This document shows, one piece after another, positions 9,406 to 19,553 of a DNA stretch of 64,000 nucleotides. Both the position numbers and the translations under genes were made by a program. The notes beneath the pieces were generated by a model. It searched no databases. It was not told where the DNA came from and saw only the letters and a program-made list of their open reading frames with translations. The first letter of the stretch is position 1; each line of letters starts with the position of its first letter. Origin of the DNA: JABDIP01 sp965227455 (GTDB lineage: Bacteria > Pseudomonadota > Alphaproteobacteria > DSM-16000 > Inquilinaceae); assembly GCA_965227455.1 (NCBI GenBank), contig OZ245752.1, forward strand, positions 806,001-870,000. The letters run 5' to 3'.

Positions 9406-9911
9406 GCGGCGCTCCGCCCCTTGCCGGCCTCGCGGACCGATCGCTTGGCCTGGCCCAGGGAGTCCATCAGCGCGGTCATCTCGCCGCGGTCGAGGCCGGC
9501 GAACAGGTCGGCGATCCAGCCTTCATGGGCGCGCGCCATGCCTCGGAACGCCTCGCGGCCGGAGCGGGTGAGGGTGACAGTCTGGCTGCGGCGGTCGCCG
9601 CGGCTGCGGGCCCGCCGCACCATGCCGACGGCCGCCAGCCGGTCGGCGATGCCGGTCACATTGCCATTGGTGACCATCATGCGGCGGCTGAGTTCGCCCA
9701 TGGAAAGACCGTCCGGCGCCTTGTCGAGCTGGGCCAGCAGGTCAAATTGCGGCAGGGTGATCTGGAACTGCTCGCGCAGCTTGGCCCGGACCTCCGCCTC
9801 GATCAGATTGGCGCAGGTCAGCATGCGCAGCCACAGCCGGAGCTCTGGCTTGCGGCCCGAGGCCGTGACCTCATGGTCGATCGGCGCTGTGATCGGCTGG
9901 CCGTCATCCAT
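9402..9911 (-). CDS. MarR family transcriptional regulator
   Basis: A 169-residue winged-helix regulator from ATG 9911, which shares a base with the upstream SDR stop. The recognition region SMGELSRRMMVTNGNVTGIADRL and the wing (SRGDRRSQTVTLT) are typical of MarR proteins that respond to aromatic acids or aryl-CoA thioesters. As second gene of the array it probably autoregulates the operon from a site near 10769-10780. The frame is open upstream to 10223, but that part is only a shadow of the SDR gene. Confidence 0.92.
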
Positions 9912-10726
9912 CACATGATCTCGCCGCCGGCCACCGCGATGGCCTGGCCGGTGATGCCGTCCGATCCCGCGTCGCACAGCCAGAGCACCGCGCCGGCAAC
10001 CTCGTCCGGCCGGGTCAGGCGGCCCTGCGGGTTCATCCGGGTGAGCTCCGCCAACGCCTCGTCCTCGCTGCGGCCGGTTTTGGATCGGATGGTGTCCAAG
10101 GCCTGGGTGACCATGTCGGTTTCGGTATAGCCGGGGCAGACCGCGTTGACCGTCACGCCGGTCCGGGCGTGCTCGATGGCCAGGGACCGGGTCAGCCCGA
10201 TCACTCCATGCTTGGCGGCGCAATAGGCGGCGGTATAGGCATAGCCGCGCAGGCCGGCGACACTGGCGATGTTGATTACCCGGCCCCAGCCGCGCTCGAC
10301 CATGCCGGGCAGGATCGCATGGGTGCAGGTGTAGACGCCTGTTAGGTTGACCGCGAGGATGCGGTTCCAGTGTTCCGCGTCGAGCTTGCGGAACGGCGCG
10401 CTGGCCGCGATGCCGGCATTGTTGACCAGGATGTCGACCGGCCCCAGCGCCTCCTCGGCCTCGGCGAAGCCGCTCGCGATGGTGGCCGGATCGGTCACGT
10501 CGGCGACGGTGACGAAGCTTTCCGCCGGCAGCTCGCCAGCCAGCCGGTCGAGTGCCTCCTGGTTGCGGCCGGTCAGCGTCAGCTTCGCGCCCTCGGCCGC
10601 CAGCGCATTGGCGATTGCGGCGCCGATCCCCCGGCCGGCGCCGGTGACAAGCGCATGCCGGCCGGCAAGCCGTGGTCCCAGGCTCTGTGGTCCGGTCCGC
10701 CCCTCAGCTACTTCGGAAGCCGCCAA
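9911..10726 (-). CDS. Short-chain dehydrogenase/reductase (3-hydroxyacyl-CoA type)
   Basis: A 271-residue NAD(P)-dependent SDR: cofactor loop TGAGRGIG near residue 30, NNAG, catalytic Ser in NIASVAGLRG, and the YxxxK motif YCAAKHG. It probably oxidises or reduces a hydroxyl/keto group on a CoA-bound intermediate of the same pathway. The start is a TTG at 10726 with GGAG six bases upstream; no ATG is available near the beginning of the homologous region. As first gene of the leftward array it defines the operon promoter region, 10727-10865. Confidence 0.9.
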   Translation of the reverse strand: MAASEVAEGRTGPQSLGPRLAGRHALVTGAGRGIGAAIANALAAEGAKLTLTGRNQEALDRLAGELPAESFVTVADVTDPATIASGFAEAEEALGPVDILVNNAGIAASAPFRKLDAEHWNRILAVNLTGVYTCTHAILPGMVERGWGRVINIASVAGLRGYAYTAAYCAAKHGVIGLTRSLAIEHARTGVTVNAVCPGYTETDMVTQALDTIRSKTGRSEDEALAELTRMNPQGRLTRPDEVAGAVLWLCDAGSDGITGQAIAVAGGEIM

Positions 10727-10768
10727 TCGTCACTCCGGCCGCACGGGCGGCGCTGCCATGGAAATTAT

Positions 10769-10780
10769 TTTAAGCTTAAA
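10769..10780. promoter_or_regulatory. Palindrome, candidate MarR operator
   Basis: The perfect 12-base palindrome TTTAAGCTTAAA lies in the AT-rich patch between the divergent SDR/MarR operon and the gene at 10887. Position and symmetry fit an operator for the MarR regulator encoded at 9402-9911. That is inference; a longer palindrome with the same AAGCTT core lies upstream of rpfF at 34047-34060. Confidence 0.45.
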
Positions 10781-10886
10781 GCGATTTTCGAGATACGGGC
10801 AAGCCTTAGTTGTCGGCTGGAGGGAGCAGCACGGCCGCCGCCCCGCTTAACGGAAAGTTTCCGCCTTGCCTGTCATTTCGGCATCG

Positions 10887-12029
10887 ATGACGAAGGCGCG
10901 CCGCAAGAGACAGGACCCGGGCCGGTGGGTGATCCGCGAGATCGATATTGATCTCGGGTCCCTGCCGCAGACAGTCGATGTCGGGCGGTCGCAGGTGCAA
11001 GCGGTTTTGTTCACGGTCATCGGCGCCTCGTGGATGATCGGCGCTTTGGGGCTGTCCGGCCGATTGCCGCTGCCGGCGGAATTGCAGGCGGGAATCGTCT
11101 GGGGCGGGGCGCTGCTGGGCGCCCTGTTTCTGATTGCAGGCCTCGGATCGATGCGTCGGCGGCAGGCAACGCTCCACACTGACGGCGTGGCTTTCGAGGG
11201 CACCGGGATGAAGGACCGGTTCGTGCCGATCGCGGTGTATCGGGGGGTGGCCTATGCGGAGGTGCTGATCGGCAGGGGGCGGCGCAACAGCAGCCCGGAT
11301 GTGCCGACTCATATCCAGGTCATCGAGCTGCTGCACGACGATCCGGCCTTCACGGTCCCGCTCTTCGTCAAGCGATCGGATCTGATCCCTCGGCGGCGTT
11401 GGGAAGACTATGCGCGCCGGCTCAGGCTTCCGGCCCTGGAGGTCGATCTCGCCGCGCCGGACGGCCTGTCGGCACGACCGCACGACGCGCTCGACACGCC
11501 GCTGGCGGAACGGCTTCGGGACAGCCGGTCCGATCCGCCACCCGACGATGGCGACCGGTCTCCCCGAGGGCTGCGGGTCAAGGAATGTACGAAGGACACC
11601 GCGATCATCACCATCGCGGCGCCACGTACGCCGTATTGGGTCTCCGGCCTGCTGTCGATCCCGATCGTCCTGCTCTACCTGGCTGCGCGGATCGTCGATC
11701 TGGTGCCCTTCGTGCTCGGCGTCACGCTCCCGGCAACGATCATCCTGCTGGCTTTCCTCATTCATCGGGACATGGCGTCACGCCGAACCCTCACCCTCGA
11801 TGCAGGCGGCATCACGGTGACCGACGACCTCGCCTCGGAGCCCGGCACCCGCGGGTCCATGTTGCTCAGCGAGATCGAATCCATCGCCGTCCGCCGGCAC
11901 CGCGGCAATCTTGGCGATGAGCTTGTGATCGCCGGGGACGACCGTCGGATGCGCGTCGGGCTCGGCCTGTCCCGCTCGGCCCTGGTCTGGCTGAAGCGAT
12001 ATCTGGTCGCGGGGATAGCGAAGGCCTGA
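10887..12029 (+). CDS. Membrane protein of unknown function, tandem paralog 1
   Basis: About 380 residues. Two membrane segments near residues 40-60 and 68-90 (counting from ATG 10887) are followed by a soluble domain, a second hydrophobic pair near 250-295, and a C-terminal soluble domain. It is clearly paralogous to the next gene: both share QVIELLH.D....VPLFVK, RRRWE.YA.RL.LPA and LSEIESI/FDEIESI. I recognise no named family. A TTG at 10866 with GGAAAG upstream could extend it by seven residues. The two-halved layout (membrane pair plus beta-rich domain, twice) resembles bacterial PH-like membrane proteins, but that is only a guess. Confidence 0.75.
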   Translation: MTKARRKRQDPGRWVIREIDIDLGSLPQTVDVGRSQVQAVLFTVIGASWMIGALGLSGRLPLPAELQAGIVWGGALLGALFLIAGLGSMRRRQATLHTDGVAFEGTGMKDRFVPIAVYRGVAYAEVLIGRGRRNSSPDVPTHIQVIELLHDDPAFTVPLFVKRSDLIPRRRWEDYARRLRLPALEVDLAAPDGLSARPHDALDTPLAERLRDSRSDPPPDDGDRSPRGLRVKECTKDTAIITIAAPRTPYWVSGLLSIPIVLLYLAARIVDLVPFVLGVTLPATIILLAFLIHRDMASRRTLTLDAGGITVTDDLASEPGTRGSMLLSEIESIAVRRHRGNLGDELVIAGDDRRMRVGLGLSRSALVWLKRYLVAGIAKA

Positions 12030-12131
12030 CGATGACAAGAACATGCCGGCCCGCCAGTCGCCTGGTGCCGGGCCGTTAACCAGTTATTCTCGGAATCCTG
12101 GTGGATTTGGCGCAGAAAGGAGAAGGCGGCA

Positions 12132-13244
12132 ATGGCGATTTCCGGTCTGCGAAGCTGGCATACGGTGCGGGTGGACACCGACCTCACTTTCCTGCCGCAG
12201 ACCCTCGACCTGTCGCCCAAGCGGTCCTCCGCCATCGCCCTGATCCTGTTCGGCGGGGCCTGGATCGCCGTCACCGTTGCGGCGCTCGGGGGCGTGACCT
12301 CGTTGACGCAGGGTGACATGGTGCTCCTCGTGGGCACGACCATCCTCGGCGCGCTCGTCATTGCCTGGGGCGTCACCCGGCTGTTTCGCCGGCACCGCGC
12401 GGTTCTGAGCGCCGATGGCGTCGAAGTGATGGAGCGCGGGCTGTTCGGCGTGGATGCCTGGTACGAGCCCTACGGCGCCTACAAGGGTGTGCTGTATCGC
12501 CGGATCCTGGTTCGCAGCAAGAACAGCACCCGGATCTATCAGGTCATCGAACTGCTGCACGAGGATCGGGAGAAATGCGTGCCGCTCTTCGTCAAGCAAT
12601 CCTCCAAGGTGCCGCGGGAACGGTGGGAGGGTTATGCCGAACGGCTGAAACTGCCGGCCATCGAGATCGAGGGCGACGCGCTTTCGGTGCGGGACCATGA
12701 TGACCTCGACAAGCCCCTGGGCGAACTGGTTGCTGAAGGCAAGGTCAGCCATGCCTTCGACCCGGATGCGCAGGCACCGCCGGGGCTGGCGGTCACCCGT
12801 GACCATGCGGACGCCTTCACCATCGCGATCACGGCCCCACGGTATCCGTTCTGGTTTTTCGGGGTGTTCCTGCTGGCCGGGCTGGGATTGTTCGCCGGAT
12901 CCTTTTTCGGCGGCCAGCAGCCGCTCCTGATGGCCTGCATGGGCCTGGCCTTCGCCGCCTTTCCGACCTACATGCTCTATCGCGATCGCACCTCCGGCAG
13001 GGCGATCCGGCTGGATCGCAGCCAGCTCACGGTGGACGATGCCTTCCGCCACCGCCAGCGCGGTCCCTCGACGCTGACCTTCGACGAGATCGAGTCCATC
13101 ACCCTCAAGGCCGAGGACGGCAATATGGGCAAGGAGCTGGTCATCGCCAGCGATGCCGGACAGATTCACGTCGGGTCCGGGCTGTCCTACAGGGAGCTCA
13201 AATGGCTGCGCAATTTCCTGATCGCCGCGATCACGACCGCCTGA
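12132..13244 (+). CDS. Membrane protein of unknown function, tandem paralog 2
   Basis: A 370-residue paralog of the preceding product with the same order: short N-terminus, two membrane segments (about 35-55 and 63-83), soluble domain with IYQVIELLHEDREKCVPLF, second hydrophobic pair (about 240-280), and a C-terminal domain. An AAAGGAGAAGG ribosome binding site precedes ATG 12132, stronger than for its twin. The pair probably arose by tandem duplication. No enzyme motif is visible; the function is unknown. Confidence 0.8.
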   Translation: MAISGLRSWHTVRVDTDLTFLPQTLDLSPKRSSAIALILFGGAWIAVTVAALGGVTSLTQGDMVLLVGTTILGALVIAWGVTRLFRRHRAVLSADGVEVMERGLFGVDAWYEPYGAYKGVLYRRILVRSKNSTRIYQVIELLHEDREKCVPLFVKQSSKVPRERWEGYAERLKLPAIEIEGDALSVRDHDDLDKPLGELVAEGKVSHAFDPDAQAPPGLAVTRDHADAFTIAITAPRYPFWFFGVFLLAGLGLFAGSFFGGQQPLLMACMGLAFAAFPTYMLYRDRTSGRAIRLDRSQLTVDDAFRHRQRGPSTLTFDEIESITLKAEDGNMGKELVIASDAGQIHVGSGLSYRELKWLRNFLIAAITTA

Positions 13245-13397
13245 CGGTGATTTGCACGTGACCTTGCGGCGTAGCGTGGCAAAATACCCGCGACGCATTG
13301 GCAAACGGCGTCCGCTCCGCATGGTTCGCGATTTAACGGTTCCTTGACGGAAAGCGCAAAAAATCGTGGGTTTGCACCGGCTTACCGAGGACGATGC

Positions 13398-13766
13398 ATG
13401 GCACAGGTGATCAAACGCAACTTCCGGCGGGATTTCCGCCGCGATTACCCGTGCCTCTCGGTCCAGGTCGGCGACGACATCGTGCACACCCGCGACTGGT
13501 CGCTGGGCGGTTTTGCCATCTATGACATGCACCGGCTGTCGGTGCCCTGCACCATCGATGACGTGCTCTGCGGTTCCCTCGGACCCTCGACCGAGCCTCC
13601 GGCCCATGAGTTCACCGCCACCGTGGTGCGCATGGAGCCGGGCAGCAACATGCTGGCCTGCAAGTTCATCGACATGTCGTCGGAATGCTTCAACTTCCTG
13701 GAGAAGCTGCTCCGCCACACGGAGGGCTCCCAGAAAGCCGGAAAGACGGTCGGCGGCAAGAGCTGA
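13398..13766 (+). CDS. PilZ domain protein (c-di-GMP receptor)
   Basis: A 122-residue single-domain protein. The Arg-rich RRDFRRD at 10-16 supplies the RxxxR c-di-GMP-binding motif and DWSLGG at 33-38 is the second (D/N)xSxxG motif. ATG 13398 is chosen because GAGG lies seven bases upstream; the frame extends further without a good site. With no attached output domain it probably acts by binding a partner. The GGDEF protein at 19554 and the tad pilus are possible parts of the same signalling circuit (inference). Confidence 0.88.
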   Translation: MAQVIKRNFRRDFRRDYPCLSVQVGDDIVHTRDWSLGGFAIYDMHRLSVPCTIDDVLCGSLGPSTEPPAHEFTATVVRMEPGSNMLACKFIDMSSECFNFLEKLLRHTEGSQKAGKTVGGKS

Positions 13767-13805
13767 CGGGTTTCCCGGGACGGCCGAGCCCGAGGCGCTT
13801 CAGCC

Positions 13806-15269
<1,464 letters not shown>

Positions 15270-15355
15270 GGGGGAGTCCTACAAGGCCGTGGCACGGCCT
15301 GTCGAGGCCTCTGGCGGTGGACCGGGAATATCAGAAGGACAGTGACCGCATTGGG

Positions 15356-16108
15356 CTAGTTCGTCTTCTGCTTGGTGATCTTCACGCCGGAGTACCGGCC
15401 ATCCCGAAGGAACTCGCGGAAGGCTCCGGTCGCCACGACGTGCGTCGGAATCTCGAAGATGCGCTGCAGCGGCACCGAAGGGTCGAATGCGGCGCGATCC
15501 AGTGTCCAGCTTCGTCCTAGCTGTATACGGCCGCACAGGTCGCATTGCTTGCAGGACCCCTTGATCAGCCTCGCGATCGGCGGCACTTCCAGCTCGATCA
15601 GGGGTTCGCCCGGGCCCTCGTCCTCGAGCCATCGCCGTCCCCGGAAGGTCTTGTAGGACAGGTCCGCGCGGGCGCCGGCGATCGCAAACCCTGCAGCGTT
15701 CATGCGGTCGAAAACCGACTGCTTGACGAACATCACCGACATCAGTGTCCAGTTGAAGTCCTGTACCGGTCCGCGCAGCTCGCCGGTGGCGGGCCCGAAG
15801 CTGGTTCCGGGCTCCACCGGCCGCTGCGGCCCCAGGACCGGCTCAAGTTGGGCCTTGACCAATCGGAGTTCGGCCACCGTCATCGGGGCGGGCGGCTTTC
15901 GTCGACCATCCCTTGGACCCGAATCAAGGAATTGGCTGACGATGCCCCCCAGCGCCGCAATGTCCGCGCAGGCGATCGTCGGGTAGCGCAGCGCGCTGCC
16001 GCCCCATTGGGTGCAGGTCGGACAATCCACGCCCCGAATGTGGCACCCGTACCAGCCGAACAAGTCGAGGTCCTTGTTGGGTTCGTGTCCAAGCCTGAAG
16101 ATCGTCAT
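15356..16108 (-). CDS. Double-CXXCG motif protein, SitI6-like family
   Basis: About 250 residues from ATG 16108. The stretches GVDCPTCTQWGG (Cys29/Cys32), VEPGTSFGPATG near residue 98 and CKQCDLCGR (Cys186/189/192) match the double-CXXCG family that is greatly expanded in myxobacteria, where members act as immunity proteins for Sit toxins. The first motif has lost its Gly (CPTCT). The start is four bases after the stop of an exported protein gene, so the two form a unit. Whether this member gives immunity to anything is unknown; family assignment is from memory of the motif pattern. Confidence 0.7.
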   Translation of the reverse strand: MTIFRLGHEPNKDLDLFGWYGCHIRGVDCPTCTQWGGSALRYPTIACADIAALGGIVSQFLDSGPRDGRRKPPAPMTVAELRLVKAQLEPVLGPQRPVEPGTSFGPATGELRGPVQDFNWTLMSVMFVKQSVFDRMNAAGFAIAGARADLSYKTFRGRRWLEDEGPGEPLIELEVPPIARLIKGSCKQCDLCGRIQLGRSWTLDRAAFDPSVPLQRIFEIPTHVVATGAFREFLRDGRYSGVKITKQKTN

Positions 16109-16112
16109 TCGC

Positions 16113-16550
16113 CTACCGTCCGAGCTGGATCGTAGCCGGGCTGCGGAGATTTCTGTGCTCAACCAGGGTCCCGAAGGGATCGAGCAGCAGGATGTGCCCC
16201 CGCGACCGGGAATCGGTGCAGACGGAGAAGGACACCCGGCGGCTGCGCTCGATGCGTCCGGAGAAGACCACTTCGCCGCAGGTCAAGTCGTAGGCGCAGA
16301 TCTGGGAGAGGTCGCCGCTGCGCGAATTCGCCAGGATCACCCGCACCCGCGACCGGGTCCGCGGCTGGTCGCTGCGCAGGCTGGTCTGATCCGAGAAGCA
16401 CGCCTCATTGAGCACATCCAGGAACTGGCTGGAATAGTCCTGGGCCCCGGCCGGTCCGGCCACCAATGCGAGCGACCAAAGGCAGGCAAGTCCCAGAATG
16501 GCCGGCAGAAAGGTCTTCCGCATCGTCTTGTCAGGCAGCTTGCGGCTCAT
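16113..16550 (-). CDS. Small exported protein of unknown function
   Basis: A 145-residue product from ATG 16550, with a strong AGGAGG six bases upstream. A signal peptide runs from about residue 10 to a likely cleavage site after AGA-Q. The mature part of about 110 residues has four Cys (in NEACFS, SQICAYDLTCGEV and SVCTDS), so two disulfides are possible. I recognise no family; no lipobox is convincing. It is the upstream member of a two-gene unit with the double-CXXCG protein, which suggests a functional pair. Confidence 0.75.
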   Translation of the reverse strand: MSRKLPDKTMRKTFLPAILGLACLWSLALVAGPAGAQDYSSQFLDVLNEACFSDQTSLRSDQPRTRSRVRVILANSRSGDLSQICAYDLTCGEVVFSGRIERSRRVSFSVCTDSRSRGHILLLDPFGTLVEHRNLRSPATIQLGR

Positions 16551-16631
16551 GGAAGTCCTCCTGACATGGGCTCTGGACCGGGCATGGACATCGGAACGCG
16601 AGATACGGAGCGCGAAGCCCACGATGGACAG

Positions 16632-17690
16632 TTACGGCGAAAGGCTGCTCAAAGTTTCGATCCCGAAATCCTCGGCATTTGCGTCGAGATCGGCAAGGGT
16701 GTCTTCCGGAAGGACGATGCCGGAGACCCGATTGCGCGCCTCTGCCCGCGCCTCAATCTCGCCGGGATAGAAGATCTCTTCATGATCAATGGCGTGTGGC
16801 GTGGTTTTGAGATTCTCGATCAAGCACTCCATGTCGGCCTCGAACGCGTCCCTTGGCCGAAAGGCCTCGATGTCGAGCGCCAGGGCGAGGTGGCCGGCGC
16901 CGCTTCGCCCGTCCGGGACATAGGGGCCGATGACATCGGCGCCGAACCGGCTGCCGCTCAGCACGCCGGACAGCACATCCACCATGGTGGCGATGGCGTA
17001 GCCCTTGTGCCCGGCCATCGGCAGGATGCTGCCGGCGATGCCGGCGGCCGCATCCGTCGTCGGGTGGCCCGCATCGTCGATCGCCCAGCCCTCCGGGATC
17101 GGCTCGCCGCGCTGGCGGGCGAGATAGAGCTTGCCGCGGGCGACCGCCGTGTTGGCAATGTCCAGCATCATTGGCGGATGTCGCCCGGCCGGTGCCGCGA
17201 TCGACAAGGGGTTGGTGCCGACGCGCTTCTCGCGGCCGCCCCAGGGCGGCATGGCGGGGCTGGCATTGGTGGTGAGCAAGCCGATGCAGCCGGCCTGCGC
17301 CGCCATGCGGGTGAAATACATCGCCGTACCGAAATGCCCGGAATTGCGCACCGCGACCGCGCCGATGCCATGGACCCTGGCGCGGGCGATCGCCTCTTCC
17401 ATGGCGCGGGAGGCCAGCACCTGGCCGACGCCGTCCCGGCCGTCCAGGACCGCCACGGCGCCGGCATCGACGACCAGTTCCGGCGTTGTCGCCGACTTCA
17501 TGGCGCCGGACCGGAGCCGCGCGCCATACCAGAAGATGCGCATGACGCCATGGGATTGATGCCCCCAGAGATCGGCCTGCACCAGCGAATCCGACAGCAG
17601 CGCCGCATCCGCCTCCGGCATGCCGAGCGACTGGTAAGCGGAGGTCGCGAACCGGGTGAGGCGGTCTGGCGGGAAGGCGTGGTCGGGCAT
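16632..17690 (-). CDS. Ldh family NAD(P)-dependent oxidoreductase
   Basis: A 352-residue member of the malate/L-lactate dehydrogenase-like (YlbC/DpkA) superfamily, unrelated to classical Rossmann lactate dehydrogenases. Visible landmarks are the active-site stretch GHQSHGVMRI near residue 43, AVRNSGHFGTAMYF, GTNPLSIAAPAG and AGHKGYAIA. Members reduce 2-oxo acids or cyclic imines (delta-1-piperideine-2-carboxylate); the substrate cannot be told here. It lies between betB and betA and starts divergently from betA; a link to betaine breakdown is conceivable but unproven. Confidence 0.88.
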   Translation of the reverse strand: MPDHAFPPDRLTRFATSAYQSLGMPEADAALLSDSLVQADLWGHQSHGVMRIFWYGARLRSGAMKSATTPELVVDAGAVAVLDGRDGVGQVLASRAMEEAIARARVHGIGAVAVRNSGHFGTAMYFTRMAAQAGCIGLLTTNASPAMPPWGGREKRVGTNPLSIAAPAGRHPPMMLDIANTAVARGKLYLARQRGEPIPEGWAIDDAGHPTTDAAAGIAGSILPMAGHKGYAIATMVDVLSGVLSGSRFGADVIGPYVPDGRSGAGHLALALDIEAFRPRDAFEADMECLIENLKTTPHAIDHEEIFYPGEIEARAEARNRVSGIVLPEDTLADLDANAEDFGIETLSSLSP

Positions 17691-17796
17691 GGCCTCTCCT
17701 TCAGGGTATGCCGGCGCGGTTGACCGGACAGGCTCCCGCGCCCTATCACCGGGCGCTGCGCCGTCGCCGGCGCCATCAGAATACGGGGAGGGGCGG

Positions 17797-19449
17797 TTGG
17801 CCGACAGGGGCTTCGATTACGTCATCGTCGGTGCCGGATCGGCGGGATGCGTGCTGGCCAATCGGCTGTCGGCCGATCCGGATATCCGGGTGCTGCTGCT
17901 GGAGGCGGGGCCAAAGGACCGGACCTGGAAGATCCACATGCCGGCGGCGCTGACCTACAATCTCTCCGACGACCGCTACAACTGGTACTATCACACCGAG
18001 CCGCAGGAGCACATGGACGGCCGGCGGATGTACTGGCCGCGCGGTCGCGTGCTGGGCGGCTCATCGGCGCTCAATGCCATGGTCTATATCCGGGGGCATG
18101 CGCTGGATTACGACCGCTGGGCCGAGGACCCGGCGCTGTCGCATTGGTCCTACGCGCATGTGCTGCCCTATTTCCGCAAGGCCGAGACCCGGGGCAAGGG
18201 TGCGGATCAATATCGCGGCGGCGACGGGCCGCTGAACGTCTCCACCGGCGAGTCGGACAATCCGCTATTCGAGGCCTTCATCGAGGCCGGTGTCCAGGCC
18301 GGCTATCCCTTCACCGAGGACATGAACGGCTTCCAGCAGGAAGGCTTCGGGCGGATGGACATGACCATCCACAACGGCCTGCGCTGGAGCGCCGCCAGGG
18401 CCTTCCTGCGCCCGGTCCTGAAGCGGCCCAACCTGACCGTGGAGACGGGCGCGCTGACCACCCGGGTGCTGTTCTCCGGCAGACGGGCCACCGGCGTCGA
18501 GTACCGCCAGGGCGGCAAGGCCCGGACCGCCACGGCCAAGCGCGAGCTGATCCTGTCGGGCGGCGCGATCAACTCGCCGCAGTTGCTGATGCTTTCGGGC
18601 GTCGGCCCGGCCGATCATCTGCGGGCCCATGAGATCCCGGTCGTGGCCGATTTGCCGGGCGTCGGGCAGAACCTGCAGGACCATCTGGAGCTCTACGTCC
18701 AGCAGGCCTGCACCCAGCCGATCACCCTCTACACGGTGCAAAGCGGACTGCCGATGATCCTGACCGGCCTGCGCTGGTTCCTGTTCCAGTCCGGCCTGGG
18801 GGCCTCGGCGCATCTGGAGGCCGGGGGCTTCATCCGCCGCAACAACTCCGTGCCGCATCCCGATCTGCAGTATCACTTCCTGCCCTCGCAGGTGATCGAC
18901 CATGGCCGCAAGCGGCCGGAGCTGCACGCCTACCAGGCCCATGTCGGCCCCATGCGGCCCACCAGCACCGGACATCTGCAGCTGCGCTCCGCCGATCCGA
19001 AGGACCATCCGCTGATCCAGCCGAATTACCTGGCGACCGAGGGCGACCGGGAGGAGATGCGGGATAGCGTGAAGCTGACCCGGGAGATCTTCGCCCAGAA
19101 GGCCTTCGATCCCTATCGCGGCGAAGAGGTGGCGCCCGGGCCGGATGTGCGCAGCGATGCCGAGATCGACGCCTTCGTGCGGGCCAAGTCGGACAGCGCC
19201 TATCACCCCTCCTGCACCTGCAAGATGGGGTCGGACGACATGGCCGTGGTCGACGGCGAGACCCGGGTGCGCGGGCTGGAGGCGCTCAGGGTCGTCGACG
19301 CCTCGATCATGCCCAGTATTGTCAGCGGCAACCTCAACGCCCCGACCATCATGATGGCCGAGAAGGCGGCCGACATGATCCTCGGCAAGCCGCCGCTGGA
19401 GCCATCCAACGCGCCGGTCTACCGGCCGTCGGAGGTCGCGCCCGGCTAG
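17797..19449 (+). CDS. betA: Choline dehydrogenase (GMC oxidoreductase)
   Basis: A 550-residue FAD enzyme of the glucose-methanol-choline family that oxidises choline to betaine aldehyde. It shows the dinucleotide motif VGAGSAG at residues 11-17, the GMC signature GRVLGGSSALNAMVYIRG, and the C-terminal active-site stretch with SAYHPSCTCKMG and SGNLNAPTIMMAEK. The start is TTG 17797, five bases after GGGAGG; upstream in-frame codons read low-complexity sequence. It works with betB (13806) and the choline importer choXWV (23145-26408). Confidence 0.92.
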   Translation: MADRGFDYVIVGAGSAGCVLANRLSADPDIRVLLLEAGPKDRTWKIHMPAALTYNLSDDRYNWYYHTEPQEHMDGRRMYWPRGRVLGGSSALNAMVYIRGHALDYDRWAEDPALSHWSYAHVLPYFRKAETRGKGADQYRGGDGPLNVSTGESDNPLFEAFIEAGVQAGYPFTEDMNGFQQEGFGRMDMTIHNGLRWSAARAFLRPVLKRPNLTVETGALTTRVLFSGRRATGVEYRQGGKARTATAKRELILSGGAINSPQLLMLSGVGPADHLRAHEIPVVADLPGVGQNLQDHLELYVQQACTQPITLYTVQSGLPMILTGLRWFLFQSGLGASAHLEAGGFIRRNNSVPHPDLQYHFLPSQVIDHGRKRPELHAYQAHVGPMRPTSTGHLQLRSADPKDHPLIQPNYLATEGDREEMRDSVKLTREIFAQKAFDPYRGEEVAPGPDVRSDAEIDAFVRAKSDSAYHPSCTCKMGSDDMAVVDGETRVRGLEALRVVDASIMPSIVSGNLNAPTIMMAEKAADMILGKPPLEPSNAPVYRPSEVAPG

Positions 19450-19553
19450 CGATGGGAGCGATGCCCGCTTGGGGGGCGATTGCCCAATTATGTAATCGTT
19501 AAGCCCTCTCATCGACCATCGAAGCGCACTTGCCCCCGCAGCTTCGATGCCAG

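Noticed and set aside
16632..17690. Ldh-family gene as part of glycine betaine breakdown
   Set aside because: Position between betB and betA is suggestive only; family substrates are 2-oxo acids or imines and no other catabolic gene is adjacent.
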